Counted from the first letter of the stretch, positions 1 through 10,718 are shown. The stretch: DNA of 64,000 nt from Gracilaria domingensis (GCA_022539475.1 VCMS01000024.1:186001-250000); one strand, 5' to 3'. Numbers and translations: made by a program. Notes: a model not told the origin generated them from the letters alone.

Positions 1-120
1 AAGGTAGCTGAAATCTTCAGCAAATACGCTAAACACTGGAAAGTAGCGATGAATGTGATATTGGTGCCACCAGTGTTCTCGTTAGACAATAGCGAAATGG
101 GCAAGTTTGGTTGCTTCTGA
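1..120 (+). CDS. 3' end of an unidentified gene cut by the window edge
   Basis: The first frame is open from base 1 to a TGA at 118-120 and encodes 39 residues. The segment mixes lysine-rich and hydrophobic stretches and ends in GKFGCF. I do not recognise the family. It is called a partial gene only because the frame is open from the edge and the composition is protein-like; such a short open stretch could be chance. Confidence 0.3.
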   Translation, partial: KVAEIFSKYAKHWKVAMNVILVPPVFSLDNSEMGKFGCF

Positions 121-747
121 AGCTGCTACGTACGCAGCCGGCTCTGTACTACGGTGAACTTATGAGAACGAATGAAAGGGGCATTGTTGAACCGCAAGCA
201 CCATGTGAGTTTCGTTCGGAGGCAGCCGATTCTGTCCTCGTCTTTAAACGATTTTCGCGGGAAATCTACCGTCATACCCCTTTTATTTCCTGTGTCCGTG
301 AAAGTTTCAGGAGAGCTTTCAAAGTTACAAGTGCCGCGTACGTGTACACGGGTACAAAAAGATATGATACAAGGGTATCTATGTCGGGCAGGTAAATGAG
401 CATGTAAGATGAAAGTGTAGGTGGATTTCCGAAAGTACGGCTGAAAGAAAACAACTGCTCCTTCGTCAATCTGTAACTGGGCGAGAAACAATCAAAATAT
501 TCATTGCAATCCTTTTTCTCTCCAGCCCAGAATTCAGTTCGTCCAACTTCTTTAAACCCGCGGTACGAGTCTACTTCCGCATTGAACGGAATCACCCGGT
601 GCTCATAGCGAGGCCTTGTCACCCACGCTTTCCCTCTTTCAATCCCTCTCTTGTTCTCTTTCACTCTGAAGAGTCGAGCCTGGTGGCTTGTGTTTGTAGA
701 CAAAGTCACTCTTGCAATCTCGTGTTACCACGCTAGGCGACAACACC
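121..747. other. intergenic region upstream of the derlin gene
   Basis: About 630 bases lie between the edge gene and the derlin ATG. Several overlapping short frames exist on both strands, but none has a recognisable domain or convincing composition. A pyrimidine-rich stretch (about 628-665) just before the derlin start may belong to its promoter or 5' leader. Confidence 0.4.
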
Positions 748-1623
748 ATGTCAGGTCCAAGTGGTGATGTTCATGGAACGGGGGATTTCGACATGAAGTC
801 GTTCTTTCTGGATATTCCCCCAGTGACCCGAACGCTTTTTATATCCATATTTTCTTGTACACTACTTACTGGACTGGGTGTTCTTCCAATTCAACCATTT
901 GCTCTACTATGGCCTAGAGTTTTTCAAGGAGTACAGATCTGGCGTATACCATTGTCATTTTTGCACATGGGATCACTTGGAGTTGGTTTTCTAATCCGAA
1001 TGTATTTCCTCTACACGTACTCAAAGCAGCTGGAATCTGGTGTCTTCTTCGGCCGTCCACCAAATTATGCTTGGTTTCTGACGATTGTTGCGGCAGTTGT
1101 ATCACTTGGATCATTAATTTTCCCTTCGTACTTGAATGGAACTGCACTGCTAACTGCGATTATTCACTTGTGGGGAAAACATGCCACAAGTGTCACCGTA
1201 TCGCTTTATGGGTTCCTAAGCATCCCTGCGAAGTATCTTTCTCTGTCAATGGTATTTATTGATCTCATCAGGACTGGTAGTGTACCTGTCTCTGACGTGC
1301 TTGGGCTTGTTGGAGGCCATTTGTACTACTTCCTCGATTCTGTATATCCGGGTATGCCTGACGGAAAACAGCTCATATTCGTTCCAATCTGGTTCGAGAA
1401 TACCATAGAATCAGTGCAGAGAATGTTGGGCTCCCTCACCGGACTACAGCGTGGGCCTCCAGTGGCTTTCCCCCAATCTTCGACAGGTGGAAGATCGCAC
1501 ACGTCCACGGTGTCCGGGAGATGGAATAGCGGAGGTGCTACATCTGGAGCTAGAACCGGTTTTACAAACCCTATATCACGAGGTGGTTACAACTGGGGAA
1601 CGGGGCATACCTTAGGGTCTTAA
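748..1623 (+). CDS. Derlin (Der1-like ER-associated degradation protein)
   Basis: Derlins are rhomboid pseudoproteases of the ER membrane. They help retrotranslocate misfolded proteins to cytosolic Cdc48/p97 and the proteasome. The 291-residue product shows the family layout: PPVTR near residues 24-28 before the first membrane segment, the WR motif at 65-66, several hydrophobic segments, a YS..LE motif near 91-96, and GLVGGH at 186-191 followed by an LYYFLDSVYP block. The Ser/Gly-rich cytosolic tail ends in NWGTGHTLG, which matches the SHP box that binds Cdc48/p97. The frame is open upstream of the ATG at 748, but only a TTG is available there, so this ATG is chosen. The length fits the family (about 210-300). 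No plastid or secretory targeting extension is seen, so this should be the ordinary ER derlin. Confidence 0.92.
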   Translation: MSGPSGDVHGTGDFDMKSFFLDIPPVTRTLFISIFSCTLLTGLGVLPIQPFALLWPRVFQGVQIWRIPLSFLHMGSLGVGFLIRMYFLYTYSKQLESGVFFGRPPNYAWFLTIVAAVVSLGSLIFPSYLNGTALLTAIIHLWGKHATSVTVSLYGFLSIPAKYLSLSMVFIDLIRTGSVPVSDVLGLVGGHLYYFLDSVYPGMPDGKQLIFVPIWFENTIESVQRMLGSLTGLQRGPPVAFPQSSTGGRSHTSTVSGRWNSGGATSGARTGFTNPISRGGYNWGTGHTLGS

Positions 1624-2645
1624 TAGATGAAAACAAAGCTCAAGAATGACTAGCATGTAAATACAGTAGTAATGTCGAAGAAGATCACCCCCCTTGGCAT
1701 AAGCGCCATACTTCGACAAAGGCTGTCGCATCCACTCAAATGTTACTTGGGTTCTCCATAGAGGCATCATTTTAGAGCTATGATTCACTGCCTATGTAGT
1801 CCACATCCCTATTCAGATCGCTCCCTTTGCTAGAGAAAAGCTGTACTCTGCACGCCATTCATGTGTCGCATACACAGGAGTACTGATACTTAACCAGCAA
1901 CCTTATACAAGTATTGCACCCTTTCACCACAATATCGTGTTGATTTACAGAGGAGACGTTAACTCATTTTGTTCGCATCGTTTACCTTCCGCGAAAAAGA
2001 GGCTTCAATTATACATCAAGCCCAAGCCTGTTGAGAGCAGTCGTACCTGTGTGGTAACGACCTAAACTCTATTGCCCGTTTAACAACAAACCATGGGTTC
2101 TAAGCATCCATAGAACCACAAGTGTCGCTTTTAGAAACGAGCAATGACGTCCGGGGGTCTACGAGATTCGTTGTTCACAAATATGGGCTTTTGGCCGAAT
2201 GAGTATTTTCTTGTGGCCATAGAAGAAACAATTGGCATCCTGATGATATTGAACCGTCACTGAAGGATAGTTCTTTCAGGATACACACACATTCGTTAGT
2301 ATGCCCACGTCTGGTCAAACCTGGGTATTTTGTAACTTGTAACTTCCCAGACAGGCTCCGAAAAGACTTCTTTGTCTACGACTGCTGAGGTACAGCGGAG
2401 GTAGCGCCACACAGTCAACTGGGCATAAGCCACCGGCCGTTGTCGTGAGATTAGAAATCATCTTTCTGCTACTTGGCTAAACGCGACCTTGGGAAAGCCA
2501 GGAAATAGTCAGTTCATCCTGAAACAGTTGCCTGGGGCTCATTCTGATGAGACCCATGATCATCATGATTATGTCAGCATGGACTGCCAGACGGTGATAA
2601 GAATCTTGGTTTAACCAAGAATTTGGTCATCATCTTACATGGTTT
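1624..2645. other. intergenic region, no gene seen
   Basis: About 1 kb lies between the convergent derlin and kinase genes. No frame longer than about 60 codons looks coding. It should hold the 3' UTRs of both genes. A small hairpin lies at 2604-2620, just beyond the kinase stop. Confidence 0.5.
2604..2620. repeat. short hairpin beyond the kinase 3' end
   Basis: The arms TCTTGGTT and AACCAAGA are separated by one T, 26 bases downstream of the kinase stop codon. It may be a 3'-UTR structure; no function is known. Confidence 0.4.
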
Positions 2646-4097
2646 TCATATTCCCAGACTTGCTAAGTCAAGCAACTCAAGATTTAAGGGGTTCTTCTCG
2701 GATCGGAAGTCATCGCTGAATTCACTGTCGATGCTGGCCATGAATGGATTTGTGCCCTCCTGGTTCGAGCTCTCCTTGGCAGCTTCCGCGGCCATTGCCA
2801 AAGCTTTCGATTGCAGTGCTTCTGATTCACTTAGCAACAAATGGTTAGATTGCAATGTCTCACTAAGGTCCAGTCGGTGTCCTACGGGGTCTCTCGCATC
2901 GTTATTTACTTGAACCTTGGCGAACACGCTGACAGGCAAGATGAGGGAACGCCTGCAAGAAAGCAGCGCCGGGTTCTCCCGGATAAACCTTGACCGATTT
3001 CCTTTCTCCCACACTCGATCGGACGAATCGCCACTTGATCTGGCTACACGAGCTATCAGGGCCCGACTTCTCTCCACATCCCTTATTAAGGTCTCTTGAT
3101 TGATAGGTCTAGAACGCAGTCCTGCAGGTCCTAGAATGTTACGCAGCCCGAAGGTCGTGCGTACTGCCATGACCCCAGCCTTCAGCTTCCGTCTAGCATT
3201 GAAAGACTTGAGCTTACTGTTCGGCAAATCGCTTGTGGATTGAGACATGCGAATCCAGGGATGCGCGAGTGCCTGAGCGGGAGTCAGACGCTTCTCCGGG
3301 TCAACCTGCAACATTGCACTCACAACCGTTTTAGCATCAACGGATACATGGGTCCATTCGCCGACAGGAAAAGAATAATTCCCATTCACAATTGCGGCGG
3401 TTAACATCTGGGGGTTGTCGTAAATTGGAAACGGTGGATACCCACAAAGCACAATGTACATGACCACTCCAAGGCTCCACATATCACACGCACAGTCATA
3501 GCCATTGCCTTTCAAAATTTCTGGAGCCACGAAAAGAGGCGTCCCTATTGCGTCAGTCAAGAGTTGATCAGGCTGCATCTTCTCTGACAGACCGAAATCG
3601 GTCAGTTTTATAGGCCACTGCTTGCTATGGTTGTCGACAAGAATGTTCTCGGGTTTTATATCGCGATGCACGCAGCCAAGCTCGCTCAAGAAACGCAATG
3701 TAAGAAGAAGAGTTCTCAACAGAATTCGTGCGTCATTTTCACTAAGCGAACCCCTAGATACGATTCTGTCCAGCAAAGGACCGCCATCAACGTACTCCAT
3801 GATGAAAAACATGTGTGTGTCTGTCTCATGACTGTCAATGAGTGTCACAATGCCTGGATGTTCAGATACAGCCTGTAGAATTCTGAGCTCATTGTGAAGC
3901 AAATCGGAAGTCTCATCATCCAGTCGTTTCTTCTCGATGACTTTGATCGCAACAGATTTATTGTCGCATTTCCGAATCGCTTTGAAAACTTTTGCGAAGC
4001 AGCCACGGCCCAACTGACGTCCAACGTGATACGCATCAAGAATGGGCGAGGATTGTGGGAAACTTGAGGGTTGTTCCGCAGATACGTTGAGGTTCAT
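2646..4097 (-). CDS. CaMK-type serine/threonine protein kinase
   Basis: This 483-residue kinase phosphorylates Ser/Thr and belongs to the CAMK group. Its complete catalytic domain (about residues 24-282) has the glycine loop LGRGCFAKVF (29-38), the VAIK lysine K52, the HRDIKPEN catalytic loop (H144, D146), DFG at 167-169, APE at 191-193 and the HPW motif near 279. Directly after the domain comes a basic helix starting FNARRKLKAG (about 299-308). This is typical of the autoinhibitory, calmodulin-binding segment of CaMKs, so calcium/calmodulin control is likely. There are no EF hands, so it is not a plant-type CDPK. The C-terminal 170 residues are Ser/Ala-rich with no known domain. The start is the first in-frame ATG; further upstream the frame offers only a GTG. 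Confidence 0.93.
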   Translation of the reverse strand: MNLNVSAEQPSSFPQSSPILDAYHVGRQLGRGCFAKVFKAIRKCDNKSVAIKVIEKKRLDDETSDLLHNELRILQAVSEHPGIVTLIDSHETDTHMFFIMEYVDGGPLLDRIVSRGSLSENDARILLRTLLLTLRFLSELGCVHRDIKPENILVDNHSKQWPIKLTDFGLSEKMQPDQLLTDAIGTPLFVAPEILKGNGYDCACDMWSLGVVMYIVLCGYPPFPIYDNPQMLTAAIVNGNYSFPVGEWTHVSVDAKTVVSAMLQVDPEKRLTPAQALAHPWIRMSQSTSDLPNSKLKSFNARRKLKAGVMAVRTTFGLRNILGPAGLRSRPINQETLIRDVERSRALIARVARSSGDSSDRVWEKGNRSRFIRENPALLSCRRSLILPVSVFAKVQVNNDARDPVGHRLDLSETLQSNHLLLSESEALQSKALAMAAEAAKESSNQEGTNPFMASIDSEFSDDFRSEKNPLNLELLDLASLGI

Positions 4098-5090
4098 GAT
4101 GAGGAGCACTTGTAGCAACGTTTGCAGGTAATCTAACGCAGCACTTGATAGTCTGTGCAACACGTGCGATTCGTTGGCACTCGAGACATTGAACGAGCAT
4201 TTCTACAGGGGTTTGCAATCACACATGCACGAAACTGCGCGAAAATGACTGGGATGTTCAGCGAATTAAACGGGCCGGAAGATAAGCTCAGTCGGCGAGG
4301 TTTCTTTGGTTAGAGCTCGGAAGAGAGGATGACCCTAACAAGGATGCCCAGGTCGACAGAAGGCGCGCGAAGTGCGGACTCTGGCGTGGAAGAGGGCTTG
4401 TGCGTCGTTTTCAGTCTGAAGCGACAAGTCACGGCACGCATACCCGTGTAGAGGTACTACAGGACCTGTGCGTGTACCAAACGTAGCCTTCTACTGTTGG
4501 TAGGCTACCTTCGTAGGGAACCTTCGTAGGGAGTTTCCGTCGCATCTCCGTCGGCTTCCGGTCGCGAAGCTCCCGGAGTCTTATGCAAATAAAAACTGCC
4601 CGTTATCCAGTTTAGAAACATCGAATAGCTCTGAAGTTCGTGGACATACATACGAAGGTACATACAGTAAGAACTTTTTAGTAAATGGCAAGTTCAGCTC
4701 ATGTTTTCTTCTGCCAAAGTACACGTGCATGAAAGGTACATGTAAGCGACTTTGGTAGCACCTACCGCGCGTGTCAGCCCTGGATCTACCTTTCACCGCA
4801 CTCCCGAGATAAACCTTTCAGAGAAGTTAAGACGAACCAGCCTTGGCCTCTAAAATACGAATTGAGCTCCCATATTCTCTCACTGCGAAAACGGCCGCTG
4901 GAGATTTTGTCTAACTTTACGTCTGCACTTTTCTCGTGCACTACTCACTTCCCCTCTGCTCCGTCGAACATACTCCGCCCATTTACCGCAACGTAGATAT
5001 CTGCTTCCGATATACCGCAACAAAAGTCTTGGCTTGCAACATCCACGATCCATATCCTGAGCTGACCAATCCACTTACGTGCTTGTCAAT
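4098..5090. other. divergent promoter region between kinase and RHD3-like gene
   Basis: About 990 bases separate two genes that diverge from this interval. No coding sequence is recognisable. A short direct repeat of CCTTCGTAGGGA lies around 4508-4532. The interval presumably carries both promoters. Confidence 0.45.
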
Positions 5091-6752
5091 ATGAGTGCGG
5101 ACGCCGCAATCCTGGTCTCAGGAGATGGTGTTTTGGATACCACCCCCCTGAAACTGCTCGAGCAAGAAACTGATGCCACTGTGACCAAGTTAATCGCACT
5201 TGGTGCTCATAACCTTCAGCAACCACAGCTTCTGGATCAGCTGTTCGGCACTAAACTTTCACACGCAAGTCAACAAGGGGTTAGTACTGCTCTTGTGCAA
5301 GGGGACGACTCTGCTGTCTTGAGTGATTCCCCTCATGATCTCTTCATACTTAATTTGGAACCCTTTGATGGCCCAGATCGAAGTCGCGACGAGCAGCGGG
5401 AACGAGCTCGTCATCTTGCGTTATCCCTTTCCGATGGTCTTCTTTTTTCCGTCCGAATGCACGATCTACCACGTGTGCAAACTAACGGTATCGCTACCCT
5501 GCAGGGAAGTATGACACAGATGTTAATGTTGCAAGCCGACGGTGTAGTAGAAACATCGACAGATAAACGAGCGTTTATCGTGGTCGTCAAGGACTATGAG
5601 TCAGACGTTCTTTCTCGACAAGAAGTAATCAATGGGTTCTTGCAAGAAATGCAAACTGTGTATAAGAATGTTGCGAAACCACCTAGATCGCCTCATTTGG
5701 TCACCGAGGTGTTCGAGTTTGAATTTCTGCTTCTTCCCAACGAGATTTTGAGACCTACAGAGTACAAGGAGGCTCTTGGAGACGTGCGCACCCGATTGAT
5801 GGATCCATTTTCAGATAATTATTTGTTTGAAGACGGCAAGTTCTCTCGGAGGTCCGGCGCCTCCGAAGCAGAGATTGCTGAAAATGTATGGAAGAAGTTG
5901 GATGTGAATCAAACTGCTGATATGCCCCCTATGAAAGATCTTATGTCTACCTTCGACTGCGATAACGCCATGAGGAAGGTGTTCGAGAAATATCGTAGAA
6001 GCGTGCGAGTCTGGAGGCAAGATGCAGATGGTGGGGTGATCATCGACCAATTTGGTTCGTGTGCATCTGACATGGTTAAAGAGACTGTGTCAGCATATGA
6101 GCGAGATGCGGCTCCTCATAAAGGTTCTAAAGCGTTCAAGCGGAAGAGGGATGAACTGAAGGACCTTCTGGATGCTGATCTCTACAACTTGTTTGTTGTG
6201 CAGGTAGCAAAATTAAGGGAAGTGACATACAGTGAGTTCAAGGATAAACTGGCCTCCCTTGGGGACTCGGAGCCACGCTTAGAACGGTCTGTGAATGGTG
6301 CTGTAAAAGAGTTTCAGAAGGAGTTTAAGACGAAGGCCGAAGGACTGCGACCAGGATTCTCATCATGGCGTTATGACAACGACGTGAAGGAGCTTGCGCA
6401 CCAGATGCGAGAAGATGCTACGGAACGCTTGCAACGTGCCCGCATTGCTGATTACCAAGAAAGCGGAATGCGACGCAACCGAAGACGTAGACCGGCCATT
6501 GGTGGTATCGGAGGAAGAAGGCCGAGGCAGCCTATTAATTTAAGCATTCACTATCTTGATCCGGCCCCATTTGGATGGAAGGATTCTCGCTACGAGAAGT
6601 TAAACGAGGATGATGATATCGAATTTCATGGCGGTAGTCCTCTTGCGCTTGGATCCGGAAAAGGAGGTGGACTCTCAGTTCCTTTGGAGCCACCAAAAAA
6701 TTCTGCGTGGCAGCAGAGAAACGAGGATTTTATCTACTCTGAACGAAGGTGA
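5091..6752 (+). CDS. RHD3/Sey1-like (atlastin-type) protein with degenerate GTPase domain
   Basis: RHD3/Sey1 proteins are dynamin-like GTPases that fuse ER tubules. This 553-residue protein follows the family pattern: LLDQLFGT (47-54) matches the helix after the P-loop, LNLEPFDG (87-94) matches the switch-II LDLEGTDG block, LALSLSDGLLF follows, and IVVVKDYE (163-170) sits where the family has its RD nucleotide-specificity motif. The P-loop position instead reads GAHNLQQP (38-45), with neither GK nor S/T, so GTP binding is probably lost. The rest is helical and charged, like the RHD3 helical bundle. There is no C-terminal pair of membrane segments, and the protein is about 250 residues shorter than usual; it ends in a basic and Gly-rich tail. 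It may be a regulatory pseudo-GTPase. The assignment rests on motif order, not on a database search. Confidence 0.72.
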   Translation: MSADAAILVSGDGVLDTTPLKLLEQETDATVTKLIALGAHNLQQPQLLDQLFGTKLSHASQQGVSTALVQGDDSAVLSDSPHDLFILNLEPFDGPDRSRDEQRERARHLALSLSDGLLFSVRMHDLPRVQTNGIATLQGSMTQMLMLQADGVVETSTDKRAFIVVVKDYESDVLSRQEVINGFLQEMQTVYKNVAKPPRSPHLVTEVFEFEFLLLPNEILRPTEYKEALGDVRTRLMDPFSDNYLFEDGKFSRRSGASEAEIAENVWKKLDVNQTADMPPMKDLMSTFDCDNAMRKVFEKYRRSVRVWRQDADGGVIIDQFGSCASDMVKETVSAYERDAAPHKGSKAFKRKRDELKDLLDADLYNLFVVQVAKLREVTYSEFKDKLASLGDSEPRLERSVNGAVKEFQKEFKTKAEGLRPGFSSWRYDNDVKELAHQMREDATERLQRARIADYQESGMRRNRRRRPAIGGIGGRRPRQPINLSIHYLDPAPFGWKDSRYEKLNEDDDIEFHGGSPLALGSGKGGGLSVPLEPPKNSAWQQRNEDFIYSERR

Positions 6753-7290
6753 TGCTAGTATCGATAACTTGTTCCAGTACAGCGGCATTAAAACCCATAT
6801 TGTTTCTCATGTCCATATCGTTTGACATCATTACAGAGACCACAGCCAGATTGAAGTCACTGTCGACGAAGCCTCCTGAAGTCTTGATATCGAAATGCAA
6901 AGCACATGTCCAATCTTATTAGTCGTCTTGTGCTTCACATTCAAAGACCATTGGGGAACACATTTCGCCCATAGAGCTGGTCTCCATCATCCGACAACAA
7001 GATCATCATCATCATCATGTTCATGATGCGGAAAAGCAGAATCTTTCATTGAATCCTTGATGCTTCAAGCTGTTGAGACCTTCTTGGCATCCTCTTCCTT
7101 GTGTCCTTCGTTTTTCTGTAACAGTTCTCCGTAGATCGTAGATCTCCTGCTTCTTCGCAATGAGGAGTTGCAGACCATACTAAAAAAGAAAGAAGACAGT
7201 TCTCCTTTAGTTCAACAAGAACGAGACTTAAGCCTGTATAGTGTGAAATTCCAGGGTTTTCTTGGACGGACTACAATAGGGTTGGATTAC

Positions 7291-7663
7291 GGTGAAAGGC
7301 TACGGACTGGTTCTGGCACCTGGTTTCGCCGATGATATGAGGATTGGATGGAAAGAACGTCGCTCATGGTTTCTTGAGTGGCCAATGTGGTACATGCGGA
7401 GCGCCTTGTCGTGGTGTGCCCCTCTGCCGACGGTCTCAAGAGGATGAATGAAGAGAGTAGTGGGAATAAGAAGGCGATAAGCGCCGGTAGCAAAACGCCC
7501 GAGGTCGGAAACACCTAAGATATCTAATATTTCTCATCGTAGTCCAGTAAGTGTAGTACGGCTGCTTCGTTGTGGTCAGTGGTCGCGATGTAGAGGTATA
7601 ATAGGTCGTTGGGTCTTGAGCAAACCCACGCGTAGGAGCGGAATTAGCTCCACCGTCTCCATA

Positions 7664-7671
<8 letters not shown>
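7291..7671 (+). repeat. dispersed repeat, copy A
   Basis: This stretch aligns over about 380 bases with the reverse complement of 19739-20119. Its 3' half aligns in direct orientation with 18860-19075. Shared landmarks are GGTGAAAGGCTACG, GCCCCTCTGCCGACGGTCTC, GAAACACC, AATAGGTCGTTSGGTCTTGAGC and a GAG(n) tail. By eye identity is high, roughly 80-90 per cent. No intact frame is shared, so it looks like a non-coding mobile-element remnant. Confidence 0.8.

Positions 7672-7694
<23 letters not shown>
7669..7694. repeat. GA microsatellite at the end of dispersed repeat A
   Basis: About 13 uninterrupted GA units end in GAAAGAAA. Similar purine or pyrimidine tracts follow the related repeats elsewhere in the window, so the tract is probably part of the element's tail. 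Confidence 0.85.
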
Positions 7695-8894
7695 AAGAAA
7701 TTCCCCGAAGTTTTTGCCCTTTCTCAGGAGACATGAGATTCTTCATATAAGTGTCTTGCTGTTTCGTATTGAAAAGTAATAGACCACAACAACACAACAA
7801 CAGGGATAAAGAAGATCTCGGGAGAGGTACCCGTACAGCAGACTACGGTACACTGTTGCACCATGTCTACAGTCCAGGTATAACACAGAAATCATTCTGT
7901 AATTCATAAAGCCCTCAAGGTTTTGACTCTATTCTCCAACGCTTTACTTTGGGGTCGAAGAAAGGTGCAGAGATAGGGGCTGATCATATTCCCTGACGTG
8001 GTCGAAAAAAGGGATGGACGCAAGGGATGTTGCAATTGTCTCTCAGGCGGATTAGCAGCGTACGTGCAAAACCGGTTGTTGCGATGTGCTCCTCTGCCGA
8101 TAAGTTCTCTCTCTCTCATTTATGGTCGTCTGCCCCCAATTACGAGGCAGAAGGTTATTCCTAAGCTAAAAAGTAACCTTCTCTCCTAAAGAAAGCTCTG
8201 GAATCCAGTCCATCTTCACTTTCACTCCCCGGAGTCTCCAGGTGTGAATGAAGACATATGATTGGAGACGACTAACGGAGCCATTTGAACAGGAGGAATC
8301 ACCAGTAGCGAAATGGTCTTCACCCAGACCGAGAACGCTTCAAAGACCTAACGTTCTGTAACACGCCAGAATTGGGCTGTTACACCCATAAACCGAGAGA
8401 GAGAAAGACCTAAAGCATCTTTTGCGTAATAACATGTGCTATCGAAAGTACCTTTGGTAGGCACACGAGCTCCAGCAGTGCCGGACCAGCCGAAGAGTTC
8501 GACTGAAAAATTTTTAACGCCCGCACATCCTTGCGGGAGTCGAGAAATCGAGCTTTTTGCCAACGGTTACTTGTCTGACTGATCTTATATCTTTTGAGGT
8601 CAGACAAGTATGGGTGGTTTAACATAACGATCGATGCTATCATTATCAATGATAAAGTAAGACAGCATATTTACGCTGGTTCGCATAATGCGATGAATCT
8701 GGTTCTGAACCCCAGGGTGAGATGATCATCATCGTTCAAGCAATTTTCTCACAGGCCACTCTCCTGTTTGTTCTAGGTTCCTGCTAAGGTCCAAGAGGAC
8801 TCTCTGAAGCATCTCATAATCATCAAAATGAGCAGTCTTCAGTTTTATTCAGTTAGATTTAGAATGCTGTTGTCCGCATTAAAGAAGAAGAATT

Positions 8895-10718
8895 CTATAC
8901 ACTTGCGTTGGAAGAAGACCGGAGTTCTTTCAAGCCCCGAAGGACTTGATACATTCTTTCAGGCTTAATTGGAGCGCTTGCGAACTCTAGACCAGAGACA
9001 AAAATTGCAGTCTCAACTTCGGCGCTTGCATCTTTGTTTTCATAATCAATACCGTGAAACGAGGAAGATAACCCACCGGTTGCTGGTGTCTCGCTCTTAG
9101 GCAAATCCCGTTCATCAAAATGCGATGCAATATGACCCAGACATGACCATGATTGCGGATAGTTTTTGGATGTGTGAAACGCTTCAGTCGTTGACGGTGA
9201 CCGTGTAAGACTTTTGATGTACTGTCGCATAGCAATCTTGACTAGTCGCGGATCAATCTTGGATACGAACTTCTGCCGAAAACGGGATTTTGACGTGTTC
9301 TTCTTATCTCTTCTGATTTTGATGAGATGCTTGCTTTTCGCCTGCAAGCTGACTCTGAAGTTTCGCAAAACATCTTTGGGTGGAACCTTTGATTTCACTC
9401 CTGGCCGAACCACAGATCCTTTCGTTCCGAACGAAGCCTGGATTTTCTTTCCTACAAGAGCATCGTCTGCACCAATAACGCCATCTGGAATCGTGATCTT
9501 CTTAGCTCTATTCACAGTTCGAATACTAGTACTTGGTCCATCAAATGCCGAGTCCTGGTTGTTAATACTGAATCCCCTTGTCTGACCGAAAAGCACAGAT
9601 TGAGTCTTCTTTCCTTTTTTCGACATTTCGCATATATCACTAAGAGAAAGAACTGGTACATCTACAACACCTGAAGGGAGAACTGTTAAACCCGGCGTTT
9701 CGTCTCCTGATTGCACTTGAGCACAATTTGGTAACCTCGATCTAACTGTCGGAGCGATATTGAACGAAGAGAGATGTACGGAAGACGCCGTAATGTGCCA
9801 GTGATTGATGAAACCACGCGGTGGCACCCATGATGCAACGAAAAGCTTCTCATCGTACTCCAAGAAAACTTCCATATTTAGCGTACGCCAGGACTCGATC
9901 AACTCGATTGTCTTGTCACACGAAGTTATATCTAAAGTGATAACAAAGTTAGCTCGCGTCCTTGTCAGGGTGGTTTGAACTGTTTCAGATGGATTACACG
10001 AAGCAATTGTGACAGGACCCACAGGCATACCGACGTTTGATGAATGAAGAAAACGAAATCCCGTGTATTCTTCGTTGGCTGACGAGAAGATGGAGCCTTT
10101 CCACGTGACTTTGAGTGGTGACGCGGGTTCCAGCTGAGCAGGAACGCATTGTAGAGGGAGAGTATTACACCGTGGAACAGAGGACAGAATCTGAGTCCGT
10201 GTGTTGAGACCGGGGTATCGGTAAAAGTGTGTGGAACGACGGTGGTATTCAGGTGTATCCAAGTCGTACAGAAGAGACTGATAGATGAGACGACCAACAT
10301 AACCTTGAAGTGCGAAATCAGCCTGAAACAAATGCGCATACTGTTGACATACGGCATGAGCCACATCTTTGAAGATGAGGATGACGTACATGTCTACGTT
10401 CAAAGTATCATGAATTTGATTTAAAGTCTCGGCTACATCTAGCAAAAGCTCGATGTCATCGCCGCATAGCTCGTTGATAGGTTGTGATGGCAGCAAGAGG
10501 TAGGTAGTTGATGGACAAAGCAAAGCCATCTGGTCCCACAAGCCGGAAAGACCCGGGCGCGGAGCGCCTGTGCCGGGGATGCTTGGTTCGCAGTTCCAAA
10601 TAACCCGTTCCTCACCTCTGTAGCATGTGCTTGGTTTGAACGTCGGGCCGCACGTTCTGAACTGAAGATCTGGCATAGTTTGCACAAACACAGCATCTAG
10701 AGCAGCGTCAAGATCCAT
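8895..10718 (-). CDS. hypothetical protein with basic C-terminal half
   Basis: A single open frame of 607 residues from the first ATG; only TTG lies upstream in frame. I do not recognise it with confidence. The N-terminal 180 residues alternate hydrophobic strands and helices (for example MYVILIF) like an alpha/beta fold. The next 150 residues are strand-rich. From about residue 385 the sequence becomes Ser- and Lys-rich and disordered (KKGKKTQ, KIRRDKKNTSKSRFRQKF), then ends in a helical segment (DPRLVKIAMRQYIKSL). This order loosely recalls Treslin/MTBP replication factors (vWA-like, beta-barrel, basic helical domain), but no diagnostic motif proves it. The basic region suggests a nuclear protein. 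Confidence 0.75.
   Translation of the reverse strand: MDLDAALDAVFVQTMPDLQFRTCGPTFKPSTCYRGEERVIWNCEPSIPGTGAPRPGLSGLWDQMALLCPSTTYLLLPSQPINELCGDDIELLLDVAETLNQIHDTLNVDMYVILIFKDVAHAVCQQYAHLFQADFALQGYVGRLIYQSLLYDLDTPEYHRRSTHFYRYPGLNTRTQILSSVPRCNTLPLQCVPAQLEPASPLKVTWKGSIFSSANEEYTGFRFLHSSNVGMPVGPVTIASCNPSETVQTTLTRTRANFVITLDITSCDKTIELIESWRTLNMEVFLEYDEKLFVASWVPPRGFINHWHITASSVHLSSFNIAPTVRSRLPNCAQVQSGDETPGLTVLPSGVVDVPVLSLSDICEMSKKGKKTQSVLFGQTRGFSINNQDSAFDGPSTSIRTVNRAKKITIPDGVIGADDALVGKKIQASFGTKGSVVRPGVKSKVPPKDVLRNFRVSLQAKSKHLIKIRRDKKNTSKSRFRQKFVSKIDPRLVKIAMRQYIKSLTRSPSTTEAFHTSKNYPQSWSCLGHIASHFDERDLPKSETPATGGLSSSFHGIDYENKDASAEVETAIFVSGLEFASAPIKPERMYQVLRGLKELRSSSNASV

Larger units (their letters stand above)
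6753..8894. other. repeat-containing intergenic region
   Basis: About 2.1 kb without a convincing gene. It holds a copy of a dispersed repeat (7291-7671), GA and ATC microsatellites, and further occurrences of the pyrimidine-tract plus ATTTATGG motif near 8107-8126 and, inverted, near 8390-8405. An imperfect inverted repeat with arms around TTGTCTGACT lies at about 8570-8608. Confidence 0.5.

Noticed and set aside
272-709. 145-codon minus-strand frame before the derlin gene
   Set aside because: It overlaps the likely derlin promoter and leader, and its composition is not convincing.
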